Of a DNA stretch of 64,000 bases, positions 51,855 to 61,584 are shown piece after piece (position 1 is the first letter of the stretch; every line of letters starts with the position of its first letter). The notes beneath the pieces are model-generated. The model searched no databases. It was not told where the DNA came from and saw only the letters and a list, made by a program, of their open reading frames with translations. The stretch spans positions 115,474 through 179,473 of the forward strand of contig JAFWNM010000014.1 of NCBI GenBank assembly GCA_017510335.1, in the 5' to 3' direction. This stretch comes from Paracoccaceae bacterium (GTDB lineage Bacteria > Pseudomonadota > Alphaproteobacteria > Rhodobacterales > Rhodobacteraceae). The position numbers and the translations under genes were made by a program.

Positions 51855-51941
51855 GCGTTCATTCGCACTCATTGGACATGTGCTGATTTATTGATGGCCC
51901 ATGCTTGATTCACGCAAAACCGGTCCCCACACTTGAACAAC
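51855..51941 (+). repeat. 87-bp dispersed repeat, copy 2
   Basis: Counterpart of 39885-39971, same orientation and length, with the same end blocks. It lies downstream of the ArgE gene, so both copies frame the 40-52 kb segment. Confidence 0.6.
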
Positions 51942-51956
51942 ACGTCCCAAAAACCG

Positions 51957-51987
51957 TGCGCGCGCCATAAATTGTATGGCGCGCGCA
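51957..51987. terminator. Strong hairpin downstream of the ArgE gene
   Basis: Perfect 13-bp arms TGCGCGCGCCATA (51957-51969) and TATGGCGCGCGCA (51975-51987) with loop AATTG, followed by GGTTTCGTTTTT. It is the probable terminator for the ArgE unit. Confidence 0.7.
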
Positions 51988-52081
51988 GGTTTCGTTTTTG
52001 GCACCACAGCCAGTGTCAGGACAAGGCACCCAACACGGCCTTACACCAGCTGGCCTGCAACGCTGCGGCCCCTTTTGTGGC

Positions 52082-52117
52082 GTTTCAAACCTGAAGGGTT
52101 GAACCTACTTTTGAAAC
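52082..52117 (-). repeat. 8-bp inverted repeat downstream of the first receptor gene
   Basis: GTTTCAAA (52082-52089) and TTTGAAAC (52110-52117) with 20 bases between. It may act as the terminator of the receptor gene that ends at 52162. Confidence 0.4.
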
Positions 52118-52161
52118 CACGCCAAGGGCCGCACTGTCGCAAACACGCCGAAATATCTTGA

Positions 52162-54372
52162 TCAGAATTCAAGAAGCCTTGCTTGCGCGCCATCTGACTG
52201 TCTGCCCAGCGTCCGCTTTGACTGGAAGCTTGGCGCAGCGACGGGCGTTTCGTTCAAGGGCATTTTCAGCACCTTCGCTGCACTTCTGGTCGCTTTGTTG
52301 AATTTGAAGTTTGACAGCTCGCCCAACAGAATATCGGCCTGTTGTTGCAAGGATCCGGCTGCAGCGTTGGTTTCTTCCGCAACCGCGGCGTTTTGCTGGG
52401 TGACCTGATCCAGCTGGTTCACACCAGAGTTGATTTCGCCCAACGCACTGGACTGGTCAGCTGCGGCAATAGCAATGGATGACGCCTGATCAGACACATC
52501 CTTTGCCTTGTGCAGGATTTGCTCAAGGCTTCCGCCGGTCCGTGTGACAAGCGATGACCCCGCTTCAACTTGCTGCGCGCTCTCGGAAATCAACCCCTTG
52601 ATTTCCCGCGCCGATTCAGATGCACGTTGCGCCAGGCCCCGCACCTCTGATGCGACGACAGCAAATCCGCGACCGGCCTCTCCCGCGCGCGCGGCTTCGA
52701 CCCCGGCGTTCAAGGCCAGCAGATTGGTCTGGAACGCAATATCATCGATAACGCCAATGATCCGGTTGATCTGATCTGAAGATTTTTCAATCTTCTGCAT
52801 CGCGGCGATGGCATCGCGGACAATCACCGTCCCCTCCTCTGCAATCATGCGGTTGTCGCGTGTCATGTTTTCAGCCGTCTTGGCAAGCTCTGCGGTGGAG
52901 CGCACACTTTCTGTAAGCTCGTTCAGCGCAGCGGCCGATTGCTCAAGCGTGGCGGCCTGGGTTTCAGCCCGACCCGACAAATCCTGTGCCGCGGAGGTGA
53001 TTTCCTCTGATCCGCCGCGCACCTGTTCGGCAACTGTCACAATACGCGACATCGTATCGGCCAGGTTCGAGGCAACAGTGTTGAACGCCGTGCGGAGTTC
53101 CTCGTATTCGGCAGGGAACGGATCATTCGCAGGGCTGGGGATGGAATGTGTCAGTTCGCCTTGCGCAAGCCGCGTCAGGGCATCTTCGACATCGCGGACA
53201 ACGCGCGCTTGACGACGGCGCTCACTCTCCTGTTTCTCATTGGCAAGTTCTTCAACACGACGCGCTTCTTCCTCGGCCCGCGCACGCGCAACGGCGTTGT
53301 CTTTGAAGACATCCAGCGCCTGCGCCATTTGCGCCAGATCGCCACTGCCGTCGGCGTTGGTTATTTCAATAGACATATCCCCCTTGGCAAGGCGCGTGGT
53401 CTGGTGAACAAGTGTTGACAGTCGGCGTGACAGCGAAACGGACAGGGTAGCGGCAATGCCGGCCCCCAACACAGCGGCAAAGATCACCCCCGCAAGAATT
53501 GAAAACACAGTTTGGTCAATCAGCTGATGTGTAGACGCATTCAGGTTTTCACGCGTCCTACTGATCTCGGCGCGCAGGCGCTCCAGTTGTGACATCACAG
53601 CCGATGTTGTTCCCATAATCAGACTCAAGGCATCACGGCTGACAATTTCGACATTGCGGATTTCTGAAACAAGCGACCAGAATTCTGCCAATCCGCGCTG
53701 GGTTTCCCCAAGCAGCGCGCGTTCTTCGGCATTCAGGCCCGTCGCCATCAAGCGCGAGAGGAACCCAAGCGTTGCTTCATACGGGGCAGTCGCAGTGTCC
53801 AGTTCCGACACAGGCATACCGTCGATGAATCTGTCAACGCGCACACGGGTGACAAGAAAGCTTTCTGACGCCCGCAATGCGAGGTAAGCCGCACTTTCCG
53901 CTTCGCGGTCTTCCAGAAGTGACACAAGGCGCCCCAGATTGCGGCGATGCTCGATCCCCAAGGATTGCAAACTTGTTTTCAGCGTTTCGCGCTGGTTGTA
54001 GGCATCGACAAAGGCCGAAAGCTCTTCAAGATGCCTGTCCTTGAGAATTACCATGTCCAGGGCAGTCTGATAGCCAGCTTCGACGAGAGTTGTGGCAACG
54101 CTGCGCACATCGCGCATTTCCTGGAATGTGCGTTCCGCATCGGCCGGATCGGCGGTCTGCCTGTAGACCTCCAGGGCAAGGCCAGCCTCGTTTACCTCGC
54201 GGCCCAGATCAACGGCAGATATGGTCCGTTCCATCGAGGCTTCGATGTCGCTGACTGCAGTGGTCATCGAAAGAAGCCTTTGCCAGCTGAACAGCCCCAA
54301 GGCGACAATCAGGACAATTATAACGGCAAAACTGCCGGCAATCTGTGTTGCTGTGTTTGTATTTTTCAACAT
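52162..54372 (-). CDS. Methyl-accepting chemotaxis protein with periplasmic sensor
   Basis: A 736-residue receptor. TM1 about residues 10-32, periplasmic helical sensor 33-290, TM2 about 291-314, HAMP-type segments about 315-420, and the signalling coiled coil 440-690, with the hairpin tip ending [20 protein letters not shown]. It ends in a Phe/Leu tail rather than the NWETF-type pentapeptide. Senses an external ligand of unknown type. It follows the multi-span receptor in the leftward part of the chemotaxis cluster by 97 bp. Confidence 0.92.
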   Translation of the reverse strand: MLKNTNTATQIAGSFAVIIVLIVALGLFSWQRLLSMTTAVSDIEASMERTISAVDLGREVNEAGLALEVYRQTADPADAERTFQEMRDVRSVATTLVEAGYQTALDMVILKDRHLEELSAFVDAYNQRETLKTSLQSLGIEHRRNLGRLVSLLEDREAESAAYLALRASESFLVTRVRVDRFIDGMPVSELDTATAPYEATLGFLSRLMATGLNAEERALLGETQRGLAEFWSLVSEIRNVEIVSRDALSLIMGTTSAVMSQLERLRAEISRTRENLNASTHQLIDQTVFSILAGVIFAAVLGAGIAATLSVSLSRRLSTLVHQTTRLAKGDMSIEITNADGSGDLAQMAQALDVFKDNAVARARAEEEARRVEELANEKQESERRRQARVVRDVEDALTRLAQGELTHSIPSPANDPFPAEYEELRTAFNTVASNLADTMSRIVTVAEQVRGGSEEITSAAQDLSGRAETQAATLEQSAAALNELTESVRSTAELAKTAENMTRDNRMIAEEGTVIVRDAIAAMQKIEKSSDQINRIIGVIDDIAFQTNLLALNAGVEAARAGEAGRGFAVVASEVRGLAQRASESAREIKGLISESAQQVEAGSSLVTRTGGSLEQILHKAKDVSDQASSIAIAAADQSSALGEINSGVNQLDQVTQQNAAVAEETNAAAGSLQQQADILLGELSNFKFNKATRSAAKVLKMPLNETPVAAPSFQSKRTLGRQSDGAQARLLEF

Positions 54373-54469
54373 GGTTACCCTCGGAACTTAGCTTCATGAG
54401 TTGTGAATTTACGGAACCGACCGCAAGATTGGCACGATCGGGCTTTTGCTGGGAAGACAACGTGATTGA

Positions 54470-56125
54470 TCATCCCGCACCTCTGGCAAAACGAATTTGG
54501 GGGGTGGGCGCCATCAGTCCCTCCGATTGCTCGATTTCAGACCAGTCCATCCGGTCCGGCGCAGTCAGGTATGATTGCAGGGTCGCCACCAACTCATCAG
54601 CTTGTTTGCCGATACTGACAGCGACAGCCTGGGCATCCTGCGCGGCATCCTGGGTTTGCAGGTTAATGGCTTCCGCCTGATCAATGACCGAACCCGTACG
54701 ATGCAATCCGGCCACCTGGTCCACGGATGCCGCACTTATGCCATCCATCAGGTTGCGCACCTCGGTGGCGCGTTCGACAATGCCTGACAAGGCGTCCGTC
54801 GTGCGCCGGACCAGCATCGCCCCAGTGCTGACATGGTTGGACCCTTGCGCAATAAGCGCCCGGATTTCCCGTGCGGACCCGGACGCGCGCTCGGCCAGAC
54901 CGCGCACTTCCGCTGCGACGACCGCAAACCCGCGCCCCGCATCGCCGGCCCGCGCTGCCTCTACGCCTGCGTTGAGGGCGAGAAGATTGGTCTGGAAGGC
55001 GATATCTTCGATCACACCGATGATCCTTGATATCTGTTCGGAGCTTTCTTCGATTGCATGCATCGCTTCAACGGCGTCTTGCATGATGCTGCGCCCGGCC
55101 GTCGCCTGGCTTTCGCTTTCGCGGCTTTCGTCAGTGGCCTTGCGCGAATCAGCCTGACTGGATTCAACGAGTTCCACGACACGCTGCAGCGCGACGCGAC
55201 CATCGCGCAAGCTGGCAGTCTGTTGCTGGGCACGTTCCAAAAGCTGCTGGGCCGCACGCTCAATCTCGACGGCTTCCGACCTGACCGACCCGGCGACAAG
55301 GTCAACACGGATCATCAGATCGTCCTGCAAAAGCAAAGTCTGGTTATATGCCTGGCGAATGCTCTCATACTCGGCGGGGAACGGATCATCATCAGGGCTT
55401 TCGATCGGAACTTTCAGATTCCCTTCGGACAGGCGCAGCAACCCTTCTTCCAGATCGCGCACAACGCGTTCCTGACGGACTGCCTCTGCTGCCTTTTCGG
55501 CGGCTGCCTGTCGCGCAATTTCGGCCTGGTGCAGGCGCAGTGCCTCCGCCTCTTGTGTGGCGTTTCTGGCAATTGCGGACTCTACCGCGGCTTTGTACAA
55601 AGCGCGCCGGACCAGTTCGGCAATCACGCCAAGCGCGACCGCTTCGACAAGCAGGATCGCTGCGTGCACCAAAATGCGGGCAATATCCGTCCCGCCCGGC
55701 AAAACCGCAGACGGAAGCACGAACGTCAGCGAAACATGGTGTATGGCGACCAACCCCGTATACAGCACGATCGCACGCCAGTTGCAGTAAATCCCGAGCA
55801 CGGCCAGAGCAGCGAAAAACTGCATATGCATGTCGGGCTGCCAGGGATGGTCCGCAAACTGCGACACCAGCAGCGCCACGCCGAAGGCCAGCGCTGCGGC
55901 AGATGTCAGTTGCACGCTTTCGCCAGCCGGGTTTCGTTTATACTCGACCGTCACGATGCCGGCCAACGCCGCCATGCACACAAGAACATATGTCGATGGC
56001 ACATCAAGCACCCAGCCAATGAGGGCCGCCTGAAGAACCATGCCCCAAAGCAACAAACAAATTCCAAAGGCACCATACTTGCGGATCGCAACCAACATTT
56101 CCGGCGTGCCGTTATTCGTCGCCAT
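54470..56125 (-). CDS. Methyl-accepting chemotaxis protein with a multi-span membrane N-terminus
   Basis: A 551-residue receptor. The first about 180 residues hold around six membrane helices ([20 protein letters not shown] to [20 protein letters not shown]) and little periplasmic sequence. A coiled linker ([20 protein letters not shown]) leads to the signalling domain, with [20 protein letters not shown] and the alpha-helical hairpin [19 protein letters not shown]. Such architecture suggests sensing of membrane, energy or an intracellular cue. The ATG is two bases before the end of the upstream 112-aa gene. Confidence 0.92.
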   Translation of the reverse strand: MATNNGTPEMLVAIRKYGAFGICLLLWGMVLQAALIGWVLDVPSTYVLVCMAALAGIVTVEYKRNPAGESVQLTSAAALAFGVALLVSQFADHPWQPDMHMQFFAALAVLGIYCNWRAIVLYTGLVAIHHVSLTFVLPSAVLPGGTDIARILVHAAILLVEAVALGVIAELVRRALYKAAVESAIARNATQEAEALRLHQAEIARQAAAEKAAEAVRQERVVRDLEEGLLRLSEGNLKVPIESPDDDPFPAEYESIRQAYNQTLLLQDDLMIRVDLVAGSVRSEAVEIERAAQQLLERAQQQTASLRDGRVALQRVVELVESSQADSRKATDESRESESQATAGRSIMQDAVEAMHAIEESSEQISRIIGVIEDIAFQTNLLALNAGVEAARAGDAGRGFAVVAAEVRGLAERASGSAREIRALIAQGSNHVSTGAMLVRRTTDALSGIVERATEVRNLMDGISAASVDQVAGLHRTGSVIDQAEAINLQTQDAAQDAQAVAVSIGKQADELVATLQSYLTAPDRMDWSEIEQSEGLMAPTPQIRFARGAG

Positions 56126-56127
56126 TC

Positions 56128-56466
56128 CTAGTTTTCCTTCGTTTTAGGGAGGTCGGTGCAAAATGTTCCGGCCCGTATTGCCAGCTGAATCGCTGGTTCA
56201 GAAACAAGGCGGGCCAGACCCGTTTTCATCCGGTCCGGAAGGTCCGTCACGTCGAGTTCGACGAGATAGCCATTCCAGCGAATATCGCGAATCGGCAGAT
56301 TGAGGTCGGTGACATCGCGCAGGATTCCGGCGCGCGTTGCTGTTGGGGAAAACACGAGCGCGGCCGTGTCATCCCCTGTGCCCGGCAGCACATGAAGCAC
56401 GCTGAGCGCGAGTACCCCCGACACCGAGGTTATAACTGGAATCACCATTTCGGAGTGTATCGGCAC
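56128..56466 (-). CDS. Hypothetical protein in the chemotaxis operon (112 aa)
   Basis: About 112 residues from GTG 56466 (ATG 56448 is also possible). An N-terminal hydrophobic stretch ([19 protein letters not shown]) is followed by a small domain ([38 protein letters not shown]). It lies between cheD and the receptor and abuts the receptor gene closely, so it is part of the operon. No known chemotaxis family is recognised. Confidence 0.68.
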   Translation of the reverse strand: MPIHSEMVIPVITSVSGVLALSVLHVLPGTGDDTAALVFSPTATRAGILRDVTDLNLPIRDIRWNGYLVELDVTDLPDRMKTGLARLVSEPAIQLAIRAGTFCTDLPKTKEN

Positions 56467-56576
56467 TATTCTGCCCCTTTCGATCTTTCATCAGAATATC
56501 AAAGGCATGTTAATGAGTGCTTATCGTCACCAGACTTCGCCCCGACGATTGCCGCATTGCGCAGCAAGCGCCCGCC

Positions 56577-57095
56577 TCAGAACAGCTCGACCTCACCGGA
56601 CACGGGCCGGGCAACCCTTTCCACAGGGGCTGGCGCGTCATTTCCAAGAAGTTGCACCTGCACCCGCCCGGTGGTTGGCCAGAACCGGACACGCCGCGCT
56701 TCCTGGCCGCACAGATCCCCGTTCACCAGGCGTATGCCGTCAGTTTGGAGGATGCGTTGGGCAGCATCCGCGTTGCGCCGTCCGATATCGGGCAGGGACG
56801 GCATCATTCTTGCGCCACCAAACAGCTTCGCTTGCATCCGGCTGCGGACGGCGCCTTGTCGCAGCAAGCCGTTGATCAGCATTTCCATTGCGGCCGCGGC
56901 ATAGCGAATGTCACCAGAACCAGCGGCAGAATCTGGCAAAAGAAAGTGGTTCATGCCACCGATCCCGCGTTCCAGGTCATAGATGCATGCCGCCACGCAA
57001 GACCCAAGAACCGTCGTGATGATGACATCTGACTGTTCGGAGATACGATGTTCGCCCTGAACGATATGGATTACTTTTTTCTGCGTTTCAGTCAT
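56577..57095 (-). CDS. cheD: Chemoreceptor glutamine deamidase CheD
   Basis: A 172-residue protein that deamidates receptor glutamines, sometimes interacting with CheC phosphatases. The catalytic Thr-Cys-His set is in IITTVLGSCVAACIYD and GGMNHFLLPD, and the ending KLFGGARMMPS is typical. The ATG overlaps the CheB stop codon (TAATG). No cheC is present in the window. Confidence 0.9.
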   Translation of the reverse strand: MTETQKKVIHIVQGEHRISEQSDVIITTVLGSCVAACIYDLERGIGGMNHFLLPDSAAGSGDIRYAAAAMEMLINGLLRQGAVRSRMQAKLFGGARMMPSLPDIGRRNADAAQRILQTDGIRLVNGDLCGQEARRVRFWPTTGRVQVQLLGNDAPAPVERVARPVSGEVELF

Positions 57096-58141
57096 TACAT
57101 TGCCCTGCCTTGTCGATATGCGGCGCGCGACTGGTCGCGCAACAATGCCTTTGCGATGAATCCCAAGGGAAGCACATCAACCACCCCCCCCATTTCGACC
57201 GCAACGCGTGGCATGCCCCAAACCACGGAACTGCCCTTGTCCTGGGCAACAGTGTAGGCACCGGCGGCGCGCAGACTGCGCATCCCGGCGGCACCATCGG
57301 CCCCCATTCCTGTCAGGATTGCCGCATTGATCGAAATTCTGTCAGCAAACAGCGCGCCCTGCTCGAACAGAACATCCACCGAGGGGCAATGCCCCGATAC
57401 AGGCGCCGATTCGATAAGCCGCGTCATCAGGCCACCACGCTGGACCAGGCCCAGATGACAGTCACTGCCCGCGGCAACATGCACTGTTCCCACACGCAGC
57501 GGCACGCCATTCCCCGCCATCACGACCTTCGGGCGCACGGTGTCATCCAGCCGGCGAATCAACCCTTCGGCAAAGCCCGGGCGCAAATGCTGCACAACCA
57601 GGGTCGGCGGACAATCCTCGGGGAAGCTGGACAGAATCGTTTCAAGGGCCGTAATGCCACCTGTCGACGCCCCGATCATGATCAACCGCGTCATTGGCGA
57701 CGAATTCACGGCGGTATTTGAAACAGCGGTGTTAAAAACGCCAGTATTTGAACCGGCATTTGAAAACGTGTCCCTGTTCGACACGGCCACCCGCCGCGTT
57801 CCGACCAGACCGGCTGACAGCAAGGTGACAAGGCGCTGCGCCGAATCGCGCCCGCCAAGCTGGAACACCTGATCGGACATCGCGGCAGGCCCGTCGCCAT
57901 AGATCAGCAATTCGGCCGAAATGATATTCAGCATATCAAGCACCGCATTGAATTCGTGCGTTTTTACGAATTCAACCGCGACAGCGACGCGTTTGGGCAT
58001 ATGCTGTTCCGCACATTGATAAATTTCGCCCAGCGTGCCGGCATCGACGGCAGCATCAATCCCCATCTCCGCACATATCGCCATCAGCATTTTGCGACGG
58101 GCGCGATTCGGGTCCGCAATAAGAATAACCGGATCAGTCAC
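57095..58141 (-). CDS. cheB: Protein-glutamate methylesterase CheB with a degenerate receiver
   Basis: A 348-residue protein from GTG 58141, behind AAAGGAG. The C-terminal methylesterase has its catalytic Ser159 (GASTGG), His185 (VVQHLRPGF) and Asp in AILTGMGADGAAGM. The N-terminal about 110 residues resemble a receiver, but the expected phosphorylation Asp is replaced in RVAVAVEFVK and no Lys follows the usual turn. The linker (SNAGSNTGVF, NTAVSNTAV) is a short repeat. The enzyme is probably active but not phosphoregulated in the ordinary way. Confidence 0.85.
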   Translation of the reverse strand: MTDPVILIADPNRARRKMLMAICAEMGIDAAVDAGTLGEIYQCAEQHMPKRVAVAVEFVKTHEFNAVLDMLNIISAELLIYGDGPAAMSDQVFQLGGRDSAQRLVTLLSAGLVGTRRVAVSNRDTFSNAGSNTGVFNTAVSNTAVNSSPMTRLIMIGASTGGITALETILSSFPEDCPPTLVVQHLRPGFAEGLIRRLDDTVRPKVVMAGNGVPLRVGTVHVAAGSDCHLGLVQRGGLMTRLIESAPVSGHCPSVDVLFEQGALFADRISINAAILTGMGADGAAGMRSLRAAGAYTVAQDKGSSVVWGMPRVAVEMGGVVDVLPLGFIAKALLRDQSRAAYRQGRAM

Positions 58142-58351
58142 ATCAGACTCCTTTAGCAATTAGGGCAAAATAACCCACACTGCTTAAGAAACTCTGTGCA
58201 TCCCGCCCCCGATTTAACAAAAGAAGCGTTTGGCGCGAAACCAATTCTTAAGGGAGCGGTGGTACCCCTAAATCCAACGCGGTCCGGTAATCTTGGATCG
58301 AGAAGGCGGGATATGTCGGACAATTATTGTGAGTTGCGAAAAGGGGGTGCC

Positions 58352-58627
58352 ATGCCAGAACTGAAACTGCCGGAAGTCCTCGATCAGAGAGGTGCGCAGA
58401 TCGTCGCCACCCAACTTCTGGACAGGTTGGGCGAGGAGATGGACCTTGATGCGTGCAATCTTACCCGTCTGGGCGGGGCGGGACTGGAGATGCTGATTGC
58501 GGCGCATCGTCAATGGCAAGAGGACTGCATACGATTTGAAATAACCAATTTGTCGCCATCAATCCTTAGGGTTTTGGAATTACTGGGTGTCGACCCCCAA
58601 ACATTGAGAGTGGAGGTCCAAAAATGA
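58352..58627 (+). CDS. STAS-domain protein at the head of the chemotaxis operon
   Basis: About 91 residues. LPEVLDQRGAQIVATQLLDR, then a short turn and LNPDLSLLG-like helical end (SPSILRVLELLGVDPQTLRV) indicate a STAS fold, as in anti-sigma antagonists and sulphate transporter tails. In Rhodobacter-type chemotaxis operons a small gene of this position is called cheX as I remember it, but it lacks the usual CheX phosphatase motif. AAAGGGGG precedes the ATG; an alternative start is 58313. It overlaps CheY by 4 bp. Confidence 0.7.
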   Translation: MPELKLPEVLDQRGAQIVATQLLDRLGEEMDLDACNLTRLGGAGLEMLIAAHRQWQEDCIRFEITNLSPSILRVLELLGVDPQTLRVEVQK

Positions 58628-58992
58628 CCGCGCGTATTCTGGCTGTTGACGATTCCCCGACCATCCGCGGGCTCGTGGCAGATGTCCTGCGCAAAGCAGG
58701 ATTTGAGGTTTTTCTTGCATCAGATGGTGTCGAAGGCGTTGGCACGCTGACTGATGCGAATCCGGACCTTATCATTACCGATATCAACATGCCAAAGATG
58801 GACGGGTTTGGCCTGATAGAAACTGTGCGCGCCACAGGCAGCTATTCCAGCATACCGATACTGGTGCTCACGACAGAAAGCAGCGCCGAGTTGAAGACGC
58901 GCGCCCGCAACGCCGGGGCCACCGGCTGGATTGTAAAACCATTCGACGATGAGCGCTTGATTGCGGTTATCGATCGGGTCTTGGGAAGGTAA
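58624..58992 (+). CDS. cheY: Chemotaxis response regulator CheY (first copy)
   Basis: A 122-residue single receiver. Acidic pocket AVDDSP, phosphorylation site ITDINMPKMDG, Lys in VKPFDDERL and Thr in LTTES. Overlaps the STAS gene; CheA follows after 5 bp. It should be the direct substrate of CheA and act at the flagellar motor. Confidence 0.93.
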   Translation: MTARILAVDDSPTIRGLVADVLRKAGFEVFLASDGVEGVGTLTDANPDLIITDINMPKMDGFGLIETVRATGSYSSIPILVLTTESSAELKTRARNAGATGWIVKPFDDERLIAVIDRVLGR

Positions 58993-58997
58993 ATTCA

Positions 58998-61109
58998 ATG
59001 CCGGATATGGACGAATTCCTCGAAATGTTTTTTGTCGAGTGTGACGAGCTGCTTGACAGCCTGGCAACCGGACTGCGCGCGATGGAAGCGCCCGACCACG
59101 AGAAAGAGACAGTTCACTCTGTATTCCGGGCAGTTCACTCTATGAAAGGCGCGGCAGCTGCCTTCGGCCTCTCGGATCTGGTGACCTTCGCGCATCGTTT
59201 CGAAACAGTTCTGGATCTGCTGCGCTCGGACAAATTAACAGCAGACGAGGAGGTGATGACAGTCCTGCACCGGTCCTCCGACCTGTTGACCGATCTTGTT
59301 ACTGCCGCGCGCCAATCCTCTGCGGCTGATCCGGTGCGCTTAGAAGAACTTCTTGGCGATCTGGACCGGTTGATCGGTGACGAGGGCGATGACGCGGAGG
59401 ATGACGCACTTGCGATGGAATTCACCCCTCTGACGCTTGATTTCTCCCCTCTCGCGGGGGAACCTGCGATCACAACATACAAGATCGTCATGATGCCTGA
59501 CCCGGAAATGTACCGGACCGGCAATGACCCCGCAGCCCTTATCCACGCATTGTCGCAGCTTGGTGACGCAACCGTAACACTGAACGCAACAAATGTTCCC
59601 AAACTCTCGGTCTGGTCGCAAGATGACACCCGCTTGAGTTGGGAAATCAAACTGGCCACAACAGCGCCAGTCACAGATATTCACCAGATATTCGAGTTTG
59701 TCGTCGATTGCTGCCAGCTTGATATACACGAACTCTCGGATGTTGTCGCGCAGCCTGCGCCAGCGGACAGTCTTGCCGAACCCGAACTGCCCGCGCCGGG
59801 CGAACCAGTGTCTGATCTGGCCCCGTCCGATGTGGAAGCCACGAGCAAAGCCGCAACGCCCGTGGAAGCCGGCGCATCGAAAGCCGGTCAAACCACAGGA
59901 CAGGCCGCGACAATCAGGGTCAGTCTGGACCGTGTAGACAAACTGATGAACATGATCGGCGAGTTGGTGATTAAGGAAGCCATGCTCTATCAGGTCATTG
60001 AGACTGCGGGCTTCACCGAAGACCCCGATGTGGTGACCGCACTTGAAGGTATACGCCAACTTGCGGGCGACATTCAGGAAAGCGTCATGTCCATAAGGGC
60101 GCAACCCCTGAAGCTGGTCTTTCAGCGGATGCATCGCATCCTGAGAGAGGCTGCGGACGCGACTGGCAAGAAAGTGCGTCTGGACACATTGGGAGAGAAC
60201 ACCGAAGTCGACAAGACCATGATTGAACGGCTGATCGATCCTTTGACCCATATGATCAGAAACTCTATCGATCACGGGCTGGAAGACGCCGTCACAAGAC
60301 AGCGCCGTGGCAAACCGCAAGAAGGCACGATTACCCTGTCTGCTGCGCACAGGTCAGGCCGCGTTCAGATCGAAGTTTCTGACGACGGAGGCGGCATCGA
60401 CCGGGAACGAGTCCGACGCATTGCCGAAGAACGCGGGCTTATTCCACAAGGGGCGACGCTTTCTTCAAATGAAATTGACTCCCTTCTGTTCCTGCCGGGC
60501 TTTTCCTCCAAGGATGAGGTTTCTGCGCTTTCCGGGCGCGGGGTTGGGTTGGATGTTGTCCGCCGTGAAATCATGGCGCTTGGCGGGCGTGTGATGATCC
60601 AGTCCAAGGAAGGCGAAGGAACAACCTTTTCTATTGCCTTGCCCCTGACATTGGCTGTGCTCGAAGGGATGCTGATCCAGTTGCGCGACCAGACAATGGT
60701 TCTGCCGATCACGGCCGTTCAGGAAACCTTGCGCCCGACCTCTGCAACGCTGCATGGAATTGGAAAGAACGGGCGCGTGCTGTCAAACAGGGGGGAACTG
60801 ATCCCGATCATCGATCTGGCGTGTTCTTTCGGGCTGCGCGATGCGCCCGCACCCCTTGATGATGGCGTGCTGATCGTCGTCGAGACCGACAGCCACAAAC
60901 GGGCAGCACTGCATGTTGACGGAATTTTTGACCAACGCCAGGTTGTTATCAAAAGTCTGGAAGAAAACTACGGTCGCGTGCCGGGCGTCTCTGCCGCGAC
61001 AATTCTGGGCGATGGTAAAATCGCCCTGATCATTGATCCTGAAGAAATCGTACTCTCCTCATTGTCCGAGCAAGGTCGCTCTGCAATGGCCTTCGCAGCA
61101 AACGGGTGA
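58998..61109 (+). CDS. cheA: Chemotaxis histidine kinase CheA
   Basis: A 703-residue kinase. P1 with the phosphorylation site FRAVHSMKGAAAAFG (His47), a P2-like zone about 150-250, an Ala/Pro linker, dimerisation about 305-370, ATPase 375-535 (MIRNSIDHGLEDA, RGVGLDVVRREI) and a CheW-like domain to 665. It phosphorylates the two CheY proteins and possibly CheB. The CheW gene follows 4 bp later. Confidence 0.95.
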   Translation: MPDMDEFLEMFFVECDELLDSLATGLRAMEAPDHEKETVHSVFRAVHSMKGAAAAFGLSDLVTFAHRFETVLDLLRSDKLTADEEVMTVLHRSSDLLTDLVTAARQSSAADPVRLEELLGDLDRLIGDEGDDAEDDALAMEFTPLTLDFSPLAGEPAITTYKIVMMPDPEMYRTGNDPAALIHALSQLGDATVTLNATNVPKLSVWSQDDTRLSWEIKLATTAPVTDIHQIFEFVVDCCQLDIHELSDVVAQPAPADSLAEPELPAPGEPVSDLAPSDVEATSKAATPVEAGASKAGQTTGQAATIRVSLDRVDKLMNMIGELVIKEAMLYQVIETAGFTEDPDVVTALEGIRQLAGDIQESVMSIRAQPLKLVFQRMHRILREAADATGKKVRLDTLGENTEVDKTMIERLIDPLTHMIRNSIDHGLEDAVTRQRRGKPQEGTITLSAAHRSGRVQIEVSDDGGGIDRERVRRIAEERGLIPQGATLSSNEIDSLLFLPGFSSKDEVSALSGRGVGLDVVRREIMALGGRVMIQSKEGEGTTFSIALPLTLAVLEGMLIQLRDQTMVLPITAVQETLRPTSATLHGIGKNGRVLSNRGELIPIIDLACSFGLRDAPAPLDDGVLIVVETDSHKRAALHVDGIFDQRQVVIKSLEENYGRVPGVSAATILGDGKIALIIDPEEIVLSSLSEQGRSAMAFAANG

Positions 61110-61113
61110 CACA

Positions 61114-61584
61114 ATGCTAGAAACCATGTCCCACAATTCAGCCGGCAAAAAAGATGTTGTCGCATTCAAACTCGCAGAACAGGATTTTTGCATAGATATC
61201 AGTCTGGTCCGCGAAATCCGAGGATGGGCACCTGCAACTGTCCTTCCCCATGCACCAAGCTACGTAAAAGGTGTGATAAACCTGCGTGGATCTGTCGTAA
61301 CTGTTGTCGACCTTTCGGCGCGGTTGGGGTTTGGTCCCTCACAACCCTCGCAGCGCCATGTTGTGATCATCGCCTTTCATGAAGGTCGTATCGTCGGTCT
61401 TTTGGCGGACCTTGTGTCGGATATTGTCACAATAAATGACGAGAATATCCAGGCTGTGCCCGACATTGCCTCTGACCCCTCGCGCGAATTCATAACCGGG
61501 ATGATTACCTTCGATGACGGTCGCATCCTGCGCAAAATCGATCTTGCGCAACTGCTGCCCGCGCCCCAACTTGTTTCCGCGTGA
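61114..61584 (+). CDS. cheW: Chemotaxis coupling protein CheW
   Basis: A 156-residue adaptor that links receptors to CheA. It starts after a short tail at ATG 61114; the core begins DVVAFKLAEQDFCIDISLVR and includes INLRGSVVTVVDLSARLGF. The CheR GTG overlaps its stop by 4 bp. A longer open frame to 61033 extends into the CheA gene and is not used. Confidence 0.93.
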   Translation: MLETMSHNSAGKKDVVAFKLAEQDFCIDISLVREIRGWAPATVLPHAPSYVKGVINLRGSVVTVVDLSARLGFGPSQPSQRHVVIIAFHEGRIVGLLADLVSDIVTINDENIQAVPDIASDPSREFITGMITFDDGRILRKIDLAQLLPAPQLVSA

